This document shows positions 33,064-41,258 of a stretch of 64,000 nucleotides of DNA, one piece after another. The translations under genes and the position numbers were made by a program. The DNA is taken from contig CAZCUD010000002.1 in NCBI GenBank assembly GCA_964501785.1, forward strand, positions 186,001 through 250,000. Direction: 5' to 3'. Numbering within the stretch: the stretch's first letter is position 1; every line of letters starts with the position of its first letter. The notes beneath the pieces are model-generated. The model searched no databases and was not told the DNA's origin. It saw only the letters and a list, made by a program, of their open reading frames with translations. Source of the DNA: DATBSK01 sp964501785. Its GTDB lineage: Bacteria > Actinomycetota > Acidimicrobiia > IMCC26256 > PALSA-555.

Positions 33064-34965
33064 GTGACGACACCGCTCAGCCGCTCTGGACCGCGACGCG
33101 TCGGCCGACGTGCCGGCGTCGTTGTCGCGGCAGCGCTCGTCGCGGTCGTGGCGCTGGCATCGCCGGCCTCGGCGCACGCGGTGCTCGTGTCGTCCACGCC
33201 GAACGCCGCGCAGGTCCTCGATGCGAGCCCAGACGAGGTCACCCTCGACTTCAGCGAGGCGGTCGAGGTGAACCTCGGCTCCGTCCGGCTCTACGACGAG
33301 GAGGGGAACCGCCTCGACCTCGGCGACATCTCCACCGGACCCGACGACGTCGTGCACGCCACCGTGCCCGAAGAGCTCGGCGAGGGGTCGTACGTGGTCA
33401 CCTGGCGGGTGATCTCCGCTGACGCACACCCCATCCGAGGCGCGTTCACGTTCCAGATCGGCACCGGGTCGGACGCGACGAGCCCGCGGCTCGAGGACCT
33501 CGCGCGCCAGCTCACCGACGAACAGACCGGTGATCGCGTCGTCGGGGTGCTTCTCGGAATCGCTCGCTGGGGCGTGTTCGCCGGCATTGCGGCACTCGTG
33601 GGTGGGCTCGTGTTCGTGTCACTGGTCGATCGTCAGGCGCGCCACGCCCGACGGGCCCGCCGCCTCGTGTGGGGCGGGTGGGCACTCTGCTTCAGTGCGA
33701 CCGCAGTCGGCCTGCTGCTCCTCGGACCGTACGGCGCGGGGGTGGGGTTGGGCGACGTGCTCGACTCCGTCTTGCTTCGTGACGTGCTGGGCAGTCGCTA
33801 CGGGCTCGCGTGGCTCATCCGTCTCGTCGTGTTGCTCGCCGCGATTCCGCTGGTACGCATGCTCCTCGGGTCACAAGCCGACGCGCGCCGCCACCCTCGA
33901 TGGGTCGCGCCCCTCAGCGGGATCGGTCTGGGTGTCTTGCTCGCGATCACCGTCGCGCTCGCGGGTCACGCGACGACAGGCGACTACATTGAGGCCGCGT
34001 TCGCGGCCGACGTGCTGCACGTCGTATCGATGGCGGTGTGGGTCGGCGGCCTCGCGGTGCTCACGTTCGTCACTCTCGGCTCGAAGGACGTCGCGCGTCT
34101 CGAGAGGGTGCTGCCCCGCTGGTCGCAGGTGGCGCTCATCTCCGTCGCCGTCGTCATCGCCACCGGCACGTTCCAAGGCTGGCGTCAGGTGCGCGTCCTC
34201 GATGCACTGCGAGAGACCGAGTATGGGCGGCTGCTGATCGTCAAGCTCATCGTCGTCCTCATCATGCTGCTCTTCGCGTTCCGCGCCCGCCAGATCGTCG
34301 GCCTGCTCCACTGGTGGTGGACCGAACCATCGGCGCAGCAGTCGACACGCGATCGCAGCCATCGCGACGCGCCGGACGAAGTCCTCACCGTCCGGGGTGG
34401 CGTCGATGACGACAGCACAGGCAACGATCGGGGCGCTGCGGCCGAGTACAGCGACGGGGACGATGACACGAGAAACGACAACGACCCCGACGACGACGAG
34501 TGGGTCGATGACGGGCGCGAGCTGCGCCTCCTGCGCCGCGGCGTCACCGTAGAGGTCGTTCTCTCCGTGCTCGTACTCGTGGTGACCGCACTCCTCGTGA
34601 ACTCGGTCCCCGCGGAGACCGCTCGCGACCTCACCGCGGAGGGCGCGACGGGGGTTCGGCTCGAATCGGCGGACCTGTCAGTCGAAGTCGATGCCGCGCC
34701 CGCGCGAGCAGGTGCCAACGACATCCACGTATACACACTCAGTCCCGCAGGCAGCCCCGTCCCCGTCGACGAGCTAACGCTCACGCTCGAGCTGCCCAAA
34801 CTCGACGTCGCGCCGATCAACGTGCCGCTGCGCATGCTCACCTCGTTCCACGGCTACTCCCCTGGGTTCGACATCCCCATCGCGGGCGACTGGCACGCCA
34901 CCGTCAAAGCCCGCCTCGACGACTTCAACCAGACGACCCTGGAAGGGACGCTCGAGATCCGCTGA
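33064..34965 (+). CDS. CopC-CopD fusion, second copy
   Basis: 633 aa, GTG start. Signal peptide about 1-37, then CopC domain starting HAVLVSSTPNAAQ with a second copper-type motif SADAHPIRGAFTF; CopD helices cover residues about 155-420; a long acidic loop rich in Asp (about 450-480) and a last helix (about 495-518) precede a soluble tail ending GDWHATVKARLDDFNQ, YtkA-like. Overall design equals the first fusion at 25020, but no BlaI-type dyad is seen upstream. It lies in an operon with the cytochrome. Confidence 0.88.
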   Translation: MTTPLSRSGPRRVGRRAGVVVAAALVAVVALASPASAHAVLVSSTPNAAQVLDASPDEVTLDFSEAVEVNLGSVRLYDEEGNRLDLGDISTGPDDVVHATVPEELGEGSYVVTWRVISADAHPIRGAFTFQIGTGSDATSPRLEDLARQLTDEQTGDRVVGVLLGIARWGVFAGIAALVGGLVFVSLVDRQARHARRARRLVWGGWALCFSATAVGLLLLGPYGAGVGLGDVLDSVLLRDVLGSRYGLAWLIRLVVLLAAIPLVRMLLGSQADARRHPRWVAPLSGIGLGVLLAITVALAGHATTGDYIEAAFAADVLHVVSMAVWVGGLAVLTFVTLGSKDVARLERVLPRWSQVALISVAVVIATGTFQGWRQVRVLDALRETEYGRLLIVKLIVVLIMLLFAFRARQIVGLLHWWWTEPSAQQSTRDRSHRDAPDEVLTVRGGVDDDSTGNDRGAAAEYSDGDDDTRNDNDPDDDEWVDDGRELRLLRRGVTVEVVLSVLVLVVTALLVNSVPAETARDLTAEGATGVRLESADLSVEVDAAPARAGANDIHVYTLSPAGSPVPVDELTLTLELPKLDVAPINVPLRMLTSFHGYSPGFDIPIAGDWHATVKARLDDFNQTTLEGTLEIR

Positions 34966-34987
34966 CCGCACTCACGCTCCTTCGAGA

Positions 34988-35197
34988 TCAATCGTCGCGT
35001 CGAGTCTCGAGCCAACGCTCGATGTCGCTGGAGCGGTAGCGGACGTGTCGTCCGATCCGATGGCCGAGGGGTCCTTGGCGTTGGTACCGCCATCTGTAGA
35101 TCGTGGCGATGGGAACGTCGAGGTACGCGGCGAGCTCGGCGATGCTCCACAGTTGCTCGCCACCTCGATCGGGTTGCTGGGGCCGGGTTCTGGGCAT
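34988..35197 (-). CDS. AlpA/Xis-like HTH protein
   Basis: 69 aa, ATG start. A MerR-type/excisionase helix-turn-helix is plain: WSIAELAAYLDVPIATIYRWRYQ, then the wing with GRHVRYRSSDIERWLE. Such small proteins act as recombination directionality factors or regulators in integrated elements. It is far from the integrase (6 kb), next to the ParA pair, so its role could be excision or control of the mobilisation genes. Confidence 0.8.
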   Translation of the reverse strand: MPRTRPQQPDRGGEQLWSIAELAAYLDVPIATIYRWRYQRQGPLGHRIGRHVRYRSSDIERWLETRRDD

Positions 35198-35236
35198 GTT
35201 GGCCTTCCGTGAGTCGGCTGAGCGAGTCGAAGGCAG

Positions 35237-35773
35237 TCAGCGCATTACCTCGAGCTGATGCGTGAGGAGCGCGGCGATGGTGTGGCTCCGAGTCGAGTCG
35301 AGGTGTTCGACGAGAGCGTCGATCGCTGCGCGCTCCGCGTTTGAGAGCACCAGCGTGACGGGGGTTCGCCCTTGAGGTCGTTGCACGAGACGTCGCGGCG
35401 CGGCCACTCGGCTCTCTTCAACGAGTCGGTCGCGCTGGTCTTGGTACGCGACCATGACGAGATCTGCGAGCGCATAGCCGTCACGAGTGAGAGACCGGAC
35501 GCGTTCGGCGATCTCCACGGGCAGTGTGAGGCCCACCTTGTGGCGTGGATCGCCGCGCGTCGGTGCCGGCGGGACGGGGCCGAGCGGGCTCCGGCGAGGT
35601 GGAGCCTTGTCACCCGCGGCGGGGGCCTTTGGGTGCTCACGAACCCCCGCAGGCGATTCGTCCACGCGTGTCGCACGCCGGTCGGGTGCGGCATCGGGCT
35701 CGGGGGCCTCGTCGTCGGCCGAGTCGCGACCGACGCGAAAGCCGGAGAGTTGGCCTTGGGTGAGGCGTGGCAT
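35237..35773 (-). CDS. ParA-partner-like DNA-binding protein (hypothetical)
   Basis: 178 aa. The first 75 residues are Pro/Ala/Asp-rich and disordered; then HKVGLTLPVEIAERVRSLTRDGYALADLVMVAYQ and TPVTLVLSNAERAAIDALVEHLDSTRSHTIAALL look like two ribbon-helix-helix-type halves. It follows parA by two bases, the place of a ParB-like centromere-binding partner in small ParA systems. No family is certain. Confidence 0.6.
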   Translation of the reverse strand: MPRLTQGQLSGFRVGRDSADDEAPEPDAAPDRRATRVDESPAGVREHPKAPAAGDKAPPRRSPLGPVPPAPTRGDPRHKVGLTLPVEIAERVRSLTRDGYALADLVMVAYQDQRDRLVEESRVAAPRRLVQRPQGRTPVTLVLSNAERAAIDALVEHLDSTRSHTIAALLTHQLEVMR

Positions 35774-35775
35774 GC

Positions 35776-36597
35776 TCAGCGGATGCGCTGCAGGATCTCG
35801 TCTGCCAGCGCGACGTAGTCGCCGGCCAGCGTCCGCGCACCTGTTGCGAGGCTGCGTGTCTCACGCGCGGCGCGCGCATACTCGAGCGCGACCAGCCCGT
35901 GGCGTGATTGGTCGATCGCTCCGCGTTCGGACGCTCGAACGATCGAGTCGAAGACGACCTGTCGATCGCCGAACGCTTGCTGGAGTTCCTCGCGGGCCTG
36001 GCTGCGTATCCGTGTCGCCGCGGTCGAGATAGCGAACAGGACGACGCCGGCGAGCTCGCCCGTCGGGAGGCCACTCAGGGAGAGCGCGCTCAGTCGTTCG
36101 GAAACACGACTGAGGCCGAGGAGGCTCTTGTCGTCGGCCTTCGTCGGGACGACGATCCAGTCGGCGGCGACCAATGCCGCGTCTTCGAGCAGGCCTCCCG
36201 CGGGTGCGGTGTCGATCACTGCAACGTCGTAGCGACTGGCAGCGGTATCGAGGGCGCGAACGACGTCGTGGATCGGGGCGTCGGGCTGGCGATGCGCTTG
36301 CGCGGTGAGCGCGGCGGCGAGTTGGTCGGTGCGCGCGCCGGCGGCGACGAGATCGAGATTGGGTCGGACGTCGGAGATTGGTGTGACCGATGTGCCGCCT
36401 TGGATTGCGAGGCTGAGCGCGAGACCTTGGTCGGTGTCTTCGATGCCGAGATCGACCGCCAGGTTGCCTTGGGCGTCGAGGTCGAGCGCGAGCACCCGGT
36501 GGCCTTGTGTCGACCAGACGACGGCCAGGTTGCTGACGCACGAGGTCTTGCCGCAGCCGCCCTTGCCGTTGACGACCGCGATGATGGTCGGAGCCAT
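35776..36597 (-). CDS. parA: ParA-family partition ATPase
   Basis: 273 aa from ATG 36597, decided by GGAGGAG five bases upstream; longer frames lack this. Deviant Walker A KGGCGKTS at about residue 11, Walker B region VAVIDTAPAGG and LALDLDAQGNLAVDLG are typical. It would segregate the excised circular form or position DNA for transfer. A small partner gene follows two bases later. In integrative elements ParA often stabilises the element after excision. Confidence 0.9.
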   Translation of the reverse strand: MAPTIIAVVNGKGGCGKTSCVSNLAVVWSTQGHRVLALDLDAQGNLAVDLGIEDTDQGLALSLAIQGGTSVTPISDVRPNLDLVAAGARTDQLAAALTAQAHRQPDAPIHDVVRALDTAASRYDVAVIDTAPAGGLLEDAALVAADWIVVPTKADDKSLLGLSRVSERLSALSLSGLPTGELAGVVLFAISTAATRIRSQAREELQQAFGDRQVVFDSIVRASERGAIDQSRHGLVALEYARAARETRSLATGARTLAGDYVALADEILQRIR

Positions 36598-36779
36598 CGC
36601 TCCTCCTTCGACTGGGACGAACGCCATCGGGAGTTCGTGCTCTTGCCCCAATGTGCGTTCGCGACTCGAAACCCCACACCCGATCGTCCGGTTGCTTCGC
36701 GGCGCGCACTCACAAGATGACGCGCCGCGGGTGACCATGCGCCTGCCACGTGGCGAGCGTCTGGGCGCCAGATGGTTCG

Positions 36780-39638
36780 CTACAAGCCGAGACCGAGGTC
36801 GAGGTCGAGGTCGAGATCCAGATCAGCGGGCCCGGGAGCGATCTCGAGTGCGAGTGGATCACGAGCGATGGTCAGGCCCGCGAGTCGTTCGTGGTACTCG
36901 ACGAGTGCGTCTCGTTCGACGCCAGGTGGTGTGTCGGTGAGAAGGGTTCTGGTCTCTCGGATCCGGGTGTGCAGGACCTCGGGCTGCTCAGGGTGTGCGA
37001 GATTGCGGCGCAGCACGCTGTGCGCGGCCCAGTCGGGTCGCTCGTGGTGGGTGACCTGGGCGAGGACCTCTGCGGGGCTCGGCATCGGATCGACGTGTCC
37101 GTGCGCGGTGTCGCGGTCGGCTTCCGGTTCGCAGATCGCATAGGCGTGGTTGGCGTGGCGGCCGCGGCTCAGCGCGACGTAGAGCTCGTTTCCGTAGGTT
37201 GTCGGCGTGACGAGGACGTGACTCTCGTCGACAGTCAGGCCTTGAGCGCTGGCGATCGTGGTCGCGTAGGCCAGGCGCACGTGCGCGGCGACGTAGTCGG
37301 CGGGCAGCTCGACGCGTGCCCCGTGACGCGAGTGCTCGGCGGTGAGGGTGCCTCGGTGCTCGTCGAGCGCGACGACGCGCCAACGGTCGTGGTTGCGGAC
37401 GTGGTCGGCGGCTGCGGGCCCGTAGCGCAGGCCTCGGTCGTTGCGGCGCGTCTCGATCTGGTCGCCGATCCCGATGGTCTGGCTCCCGGTCGGGGTGGCG
37501 AGCCGCAGCCCGCCGGGGGCGATCTGGCCGACCGCGACCCGGGCGGCGCGGGCTCGAGCGGCGAGCGCGTCGACGTTTCGGTGATCGGGAGCGAGCATGA
37601 TCGTGTCGACGCCGGCGTGGTGGGCGTTCCACCACCGTTCGAACAGCGCACGCGTCGCGTCTGCTTCGGAGCCGCCGTGGACGCGTCCATGGGCCCGGAA
37701 CGGCATCAACCAGGCGCCGTCGCCACGGCGAAGCTTCGCCAGCGCGGCCGCTTCCCATTCATGGTGGAAGCGGTGCGTGGCGCGCAACTCGATCGCCCCG
37801 AGGTCTTCAGCGAGGGCCGCGAACATCCCGCCCGCGGCGCGGATCGCACCGAGCTGGCGGTCGTCACCAACGAGGACGAGCTTGGCTGCGGCGGCTCCGA
37901 CCGCGCTCACGAGTCGGTCCAGATCACGGGTTGCGACCATGCTGGCCTCGTCGACGATGACGACGTGGCGCGCCGAGAGCCGCCACGTCTCGGGCGCCGT
38001 GCCCCGTTCGTTCCAGTCCAGGAACTTCGCGAGCGTGTCGGCGGTGACCCCTGCTTCGGTCCGCAGGATCTGCGCCGCGACGGCAGTGTGCGCGAGACCC
38101 ACGACGCGGTACCCCGAGCCATACCAGGCGCGCGCGGCAACTCGCACCAGGCTCGTCTTGCCCGACCCGGCCGGCCCGATGACGGTCTCGACCCGTCGCC
38201 CTCGGACTGTGAGGAGTCTCAGCGCGGCCAGCTGATCGGGTCCGGGCGGGCGAGCCTCGGCCGCGACGGCCCGGTCGAGCAGCGCGGCGTCGACGACCCC
38301 GATGCGGGCCACACGCCCGACCGCGGCCGTGTGGAGGATCCGGCCCTCGACGGCGAGCAGGTCGCGTGTCGTGTAGCGGATCTGCTGGGGCGGATCCCAG
38401 ACGCTCCAGCCGTCGCGGCGCACCAGCGCCGGTGGCACCTCGGCACGGGTGGGCGCGTGCAGACACACCACCTCGCGATCCGCGAGCAAGTTGTCCACAG
38501 CCATCTCCACAAGGCCGAGGACTCCTTCGGCCGTCCCGCCGCCGACGTCGAGCGGATCGAGGTCCCGGGCGATCACCTGGACCAGATCGCGACGCGCGAA
38601 CGTCGCCCGCTGCGCCGTCACTTCGCCAAGCACGGCTGCCGGAGCGTGGCGGGGCGGGCGCTCCGCCCGCTGGAGCGCGTCGTGCACCAGCGAGGCTGGC
38701 TCGTATCCCAAGGCACGAACCTCTGTGGCCCAGCGAGCGTGGAGCGCCTGATCGCCAACGGCGGTGTGGGCCTTGGGCGCCCGCGTGGCCAGCACTGCCA
38801 GGCGCGAGACGCGGCGGCGCTCGTCGGGCTCGAGGGGTCGAGCCAGCGCGGCCTCGAGCTCGGCGACCTTGGCCTGCACGGCCGGCTCGATCTGGCTCGC
38901 TCGTGTGCTGAACCGTGCCAGGACGTCCTCGGGCATGCCGACCAGTTCGGCCTGGCCGTGCTCGCTCACCGGTTCCCACTCGACGCCCAGACGACGGGTC
39001 AGCTCGGATCGAAGCGCGGCCTGGTACAGCATCCCGGCGGTCTTGGCCTCGGCGTAGAGCGCGCGACCGTCCAGGGCGCGCCACGATCCGTCGCGGGGAT
39101 CGCGGACCTTGTTCAGGATCAAGCAGTGCGAGTGCAGCTGCGGGTCGAGCGCCCGACTGGTCCGATGCTCGAAGCGCGCCACGACTAGACCATCGGTGTC
39201 GACGACCATCGTGCCGTTGTGGCCGCGTCGCGTCAGCGCCGCGTGCTCTTCGAGGTAGCCGAGACCCGCATCCTCGACCGCAGCGACGTGCGCCGCCTTC
39301 ACGACGGCCCGCAGGTCCGGACCGCCGAGCGCGAATAGGACCGACACCGACTTCGGCGCCGAGAACGTCGCGTCGAAGCCGGCGACACCATCCGGACTGC
39401 GCCAGCCCGTTCCCAACGGCACACCCGTGTGCGGGTGACGCGCCTCGCCGAACGCGCGCCGCAGCGACTCGGCGTCGGCCTCCCCCACGACACCTGCCGA
39501 ACCCGCGCCGCGCCCGGACCAGACGCCGGGCGCCTCGCCGGTCCCCGCGTAGTAGTCCTCCAGGCCACTACCGACCTCACGCGCGTAGTACTCCCACGCG
39601 GACGCGCCCATCCGACCGATGCTCAGCACCAGCGACAC
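36780..39638 (-). CDS. MobF-family relaxase-helicase (TrwC/TraI-like)
   Basis: 952 aa, ATG start. The N-terminal 300 residues are a TrwC relaxase domain: DATFSAPKSVSVLFAL and the metal-binding HUH site HRTSRALDPQLHSHCLI at about residue 158; Tyr nucleophiles are likely Y17/Y18 (AWEYYAREVG) or Y28/Y29. The C-terminal part is a RecD-like helicase with Walker A GPAGSGKTS (about 486), VIVDEASMV and VALSRGRH. It nicks oriT and unwinds the strand for conjugation. The protein ends in a simple Leu-Asp repeat tail (LDLDLDLDLGLGL). No coupling protein gene is nearby. Confidence 0.92.
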   Translation of the reverse strand: MSLVLSIGRMGASAWEYYAREVGSGLEDYYAGTGEAPGVWSGRGAGSAGVVGEADAESLRRAFGEARHPHTGVPLGTGWRSPDGVAGFDATFSAPKSVSVLFALGGPDLRAVVKAAHVAAVEDAGLGYLEEHAALTRRGHNGTMVVDTDGLVVARFEHRTSRALDPQLHSHCLILNKVRDPRDGSWRALDGRALYAEAKTAGMLYQAALRSELTRRLGVEWEPVSEHGQAELVGMPEDVLARFSTRASQIEPAVQAKVAELEAALARPLEPDERRRVSRLAVLATRAPKAHTAVGDQALHARWATEVRALGYEPASLVHDALQRAERPPRHAPAAVLGEVTAQRATFARRDLVQVIARDLDPLDVGGGTAEGVLGLVEMAVDNLLADREVVCLHAPTRAEVPPALVRRDGWSVWDPPQQIRYTTRDLLAVEGRILHTAAVGRVARIGVVDAALLDRAVAAEARPPGPDQLAALRLLTVRGRRVETVIGPAGSGKTSLVRVAARAWYGSGYRVVGLAHTAVAAQILRTEAGVTADTLAKFLDWNERGTAPETWRLSARHVVIVDEASMVATRDLDRLVSAVGAAAAKLVLVGDDRQLGAIRAAGGMFAALAEDLGAIELRATHRFHHEWEAAALAKLRRGDGAWLMPFRAHGRVHGGSEADATRALFERWWNAHHAGVDTIMLAPDHRNVDALAARARAARVAVGQIAPGGLRLATPTGSQTIGIGDQIETRRNDRGLRYGPAAADHVRNHDRWRVVALDEHRGTLTAEHSRHGARVELPADYVAAHVRLAYATTIASAQGLTVDESHVLVTPTTYGNELYVALSRGRHANHAYAICEPEADRDTAHGHVDPMPSPAEVLAQVTHHERPDWAAHSVLRRNLAHPEQPEVLHTRIRETRTLLTDTPPGVERDALVEYHERLAGLTIARDPLALEIAPGPADLDLDLDLDLGLGL

Positions 39639-40302
39639 TCACAGCACGCAGGCGGGCGCCTCCCGCATCGACGATGCAACTGTCTGTCGCCTCCTTGATC
39701 GTGGGCCGCGAGATGGGTTGAAAGGGCGAGTAGCGAAACGGCCGGGTGCTCGCGCTGACGGGTGCCATCGCTGGCAGTGACGTGATCGCGGCGGGAGGTT
39801 CGTCAAGAGCCGCGGTCGTTGGATTGCCGCCCGCTCGGTGTTGCGAAGCGACGCGCGCCGACGCGCGCTGCTGCGAATGAACGCCGAACGAGGCGCGCGC
39901 GTGGCGATCGATCATGAGCGTGCGGTCGTGAAGCGCGCCGACGTGTTCCAAACATCGCGCGAGGTCGCGACGCGCGCGCGAGCGCTGCCCAAATCGACCC
40001 GCGAGTTGAGCGTCAGGCGATCGACATTGTCCCGTTCACGCGTCGCCCGACCGGTCGGTCGCCCGGGCAAGTCGGTTGAGCGTGATGCCGAACCTGGCTT
40101 CCACCGATTCCAGATCAGCGATGGACCTGACACGACCGTCGTATCGAAGTCGACGGCGCGAGAATCGGCGATCCACTCGCCCGGCGGAGTTGATCGCGAC
40201 CAGCCCGCCAACACGCGAGTCGAGACGATGCGGGAGCGCCTCAGAACGCGCTGCGGCTTGATCGCGCCGCGGCGCCCGACAACTTCAGGTATGCCCTGTT
40301 TG
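39639..40302. other. Long non-coding-looking stretch upstream of the relaxase (oriT candidate)
   Basis: 664 bases between the divergent-looking relaxase start and vapC. No frame has a family match. A start-poor minus frame (GTG 40176 to stop 40036, 46 codons; open back to 40284) encodes VRSIADLESVEARFGITLNR, which looks protein-like and may be a small gene or relic. GC-rich imperfect inverted repeats occur around 39845-39870. MobF oriT sites usually lie beside the relaxase gene, so this is the best place for one; no nic site is identified. Confidence 0.35.
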
Positions 40303-40692
40303 TCAGACGGTCTCGACGGAGCATCGAGAGCCGGGCGCGTTGGCAAGTCGACGGTCGGCGGTGAGGAGCGGGCAACCGAGCGCTTCGGCCAAGCCGACGT
40401 AGCACGCGTCGTACGACGTGATGTTGTTCCGCAGCGCCCAGGCCCGGCGGAGCAGTGGCCCGGTTGGGTACACGACCAGCGGAAGGCCGAGGAGGTCCTC
40501 GATCGCCGCGTTCGCTTGCCTGGTCGACAGCAAATCCGCGCCGGCTTGGCGCCTGATCACGGACATGACCTCGATGCGAAGGAGGTCAGGACCGGCGATG
40601 GTCTCGCCTCTGAGTCGAGAGCGGAACGCGTCACCATCGGCACCGCCGTCGGCGACGACGGGGGCGATCACTGATCCATCAACGACGAGCAC
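40303..40692 (-). CDS. vapC: VapC-type PIN-domain toxin
   Basis: 129 aa from GTG 40692, which overlaps the antitoxin stop by 14 bases; an ATG at 40719 would overlap by 41. PIN acidic residues are visible: VLVVDGSVIAP (first Asp), RIEVMSVIR (Glu), TSYDACYVGLAEALGCPLLTADRRL (last Asp residues). VapC proteins are Mg-dependent RNases, often cleaving tRNA. Paired with the upstream VapB it probably stabilises the element. Confidence 0.88.
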   Translation of the reverse strand: MLVVDGSVIAPVVADGGADGDAFRSRLRGETIAGPDLLRIEVMSVIRRQAGADLLSTRQANAAIEDLLGLPLVVYPTGPLLRRAWALRNNITSYDACYVGLAEALGCPLLTADRRLANAPGSRCSVETV

Positions 40693-40909
40693 GGTCGGCG
40701 TCGAGCGCGGAGATGGCATCCCGACGGGAGAGACGACCCTTGGAACGGTGTTCGATTCGTTCGAGCATCTCGTCGAGGGTCGGTGTGTCGGCGATCGCGA
40801 CGAGTTGTGCCGCCAGGAACTGTTGGAGGGACTGTCCGGCGAGCTCGGCCCGGCGAATCAGCGCCTCGTGGATGTCATCCGGGACATCTCGGACCTGAAT
40901 GTTTGGCAT
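40679..40909 (-). CDS. vapB: VapB-type antitoxin
   Basis: 76 aa from ATG 40909. The N-terminal ribbon-helix-helix-like part PNIQVRDVPDDIHEALIRRAELAGQSLQQFL is typical of FitA/VapB antitoxins; the basic C-terminal tail would bind VapC. The gene overlaps vapC and is directly preceded by a 15-bp dyad, giving likely autoregulation with a leaderless or very short-leader transcript. Confidence 0.88.
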   Translation of the reverse strand: MPNIQVRDVPDDIHEALIRRAELAGQSLQQFLAAQLVAIADTPTLDEMLERIEHRSKGRLSRRDAISALDADRARR

Positions 40910-40912
40910 GCA

Positions 40913-40927
40913 TGCATAGTACATGCA
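40913..40927. promoter_or_regulatory. vapBC operator-like dyad
   Basis: TGCAT-AGTAC-ATGCA, a perfect inverted repeat four bases before the vapB ATG, within a run of overlapping GCATGC motifs. Position fits autoregulation by the VapBC complex. Confidence 0.55.
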
Positions 40928-41184
40928 CAACAGGCATGGCGCAACGAGCAGGAGCGATTGGCCGCCGACCTCACGCCAGCCACCGGGGCTCAAATTCGTA
41001 TTGCCCAACGGATCGGGTCGCGCGCGTGTAGATCCCGACGGCGCGAGCGCGCGATCCAAGGGTTCGATGCAAGGCGCTGCGCACCCACGCAGAACGTTCA
41101 GCGTGCGCGACAAGAATGCGCGCTCGACGCTTCACAAGCCTCGACGAGCGTGTCATCAATGTCGCCGGTAGCCGAGTGCCGCGC

Positions 41185-41210
41185 CCGCCGTGGGAACGGC
41201 CCCACGGCGG
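41185..41210. promoter_or_regulatory. Strong hairpin upstream of the integrase
   Basis: CCGCCGTGGG-AACGGC-CCCACGGCGG: ten perfect base pairs with a six-base loop, 48 bases before the integrase ATG. It could be an operator, an attenuator in the leader or a Rho-independent-like stop without a T-run; sequence alone does not decide. Confidence 0.5.
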
Positions 41211-41258
41211 ACACAGCGGCTCTGCGGACCACGCACGTTGGCCGACGAGGAGGAAGTC

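Larger units (their letters stand above)
40910..41258. other. Intergenic region between vapB and integrase
   Basis: 349 bases holding the vapB operator-like dyad (40913-40927) and a 10-bp perfect stem hairpin (41185-41210). No gene is supported; short frames here lack ribosome sites. It must hold the integrase promoter. Confidence 0.5.

Noticed and set aside
36750..39188. Plus-strand frame of 812 codons
   Set aside because: Antisense to the MobF relaxase, whose HUH and Walker motifs are unmistakable.
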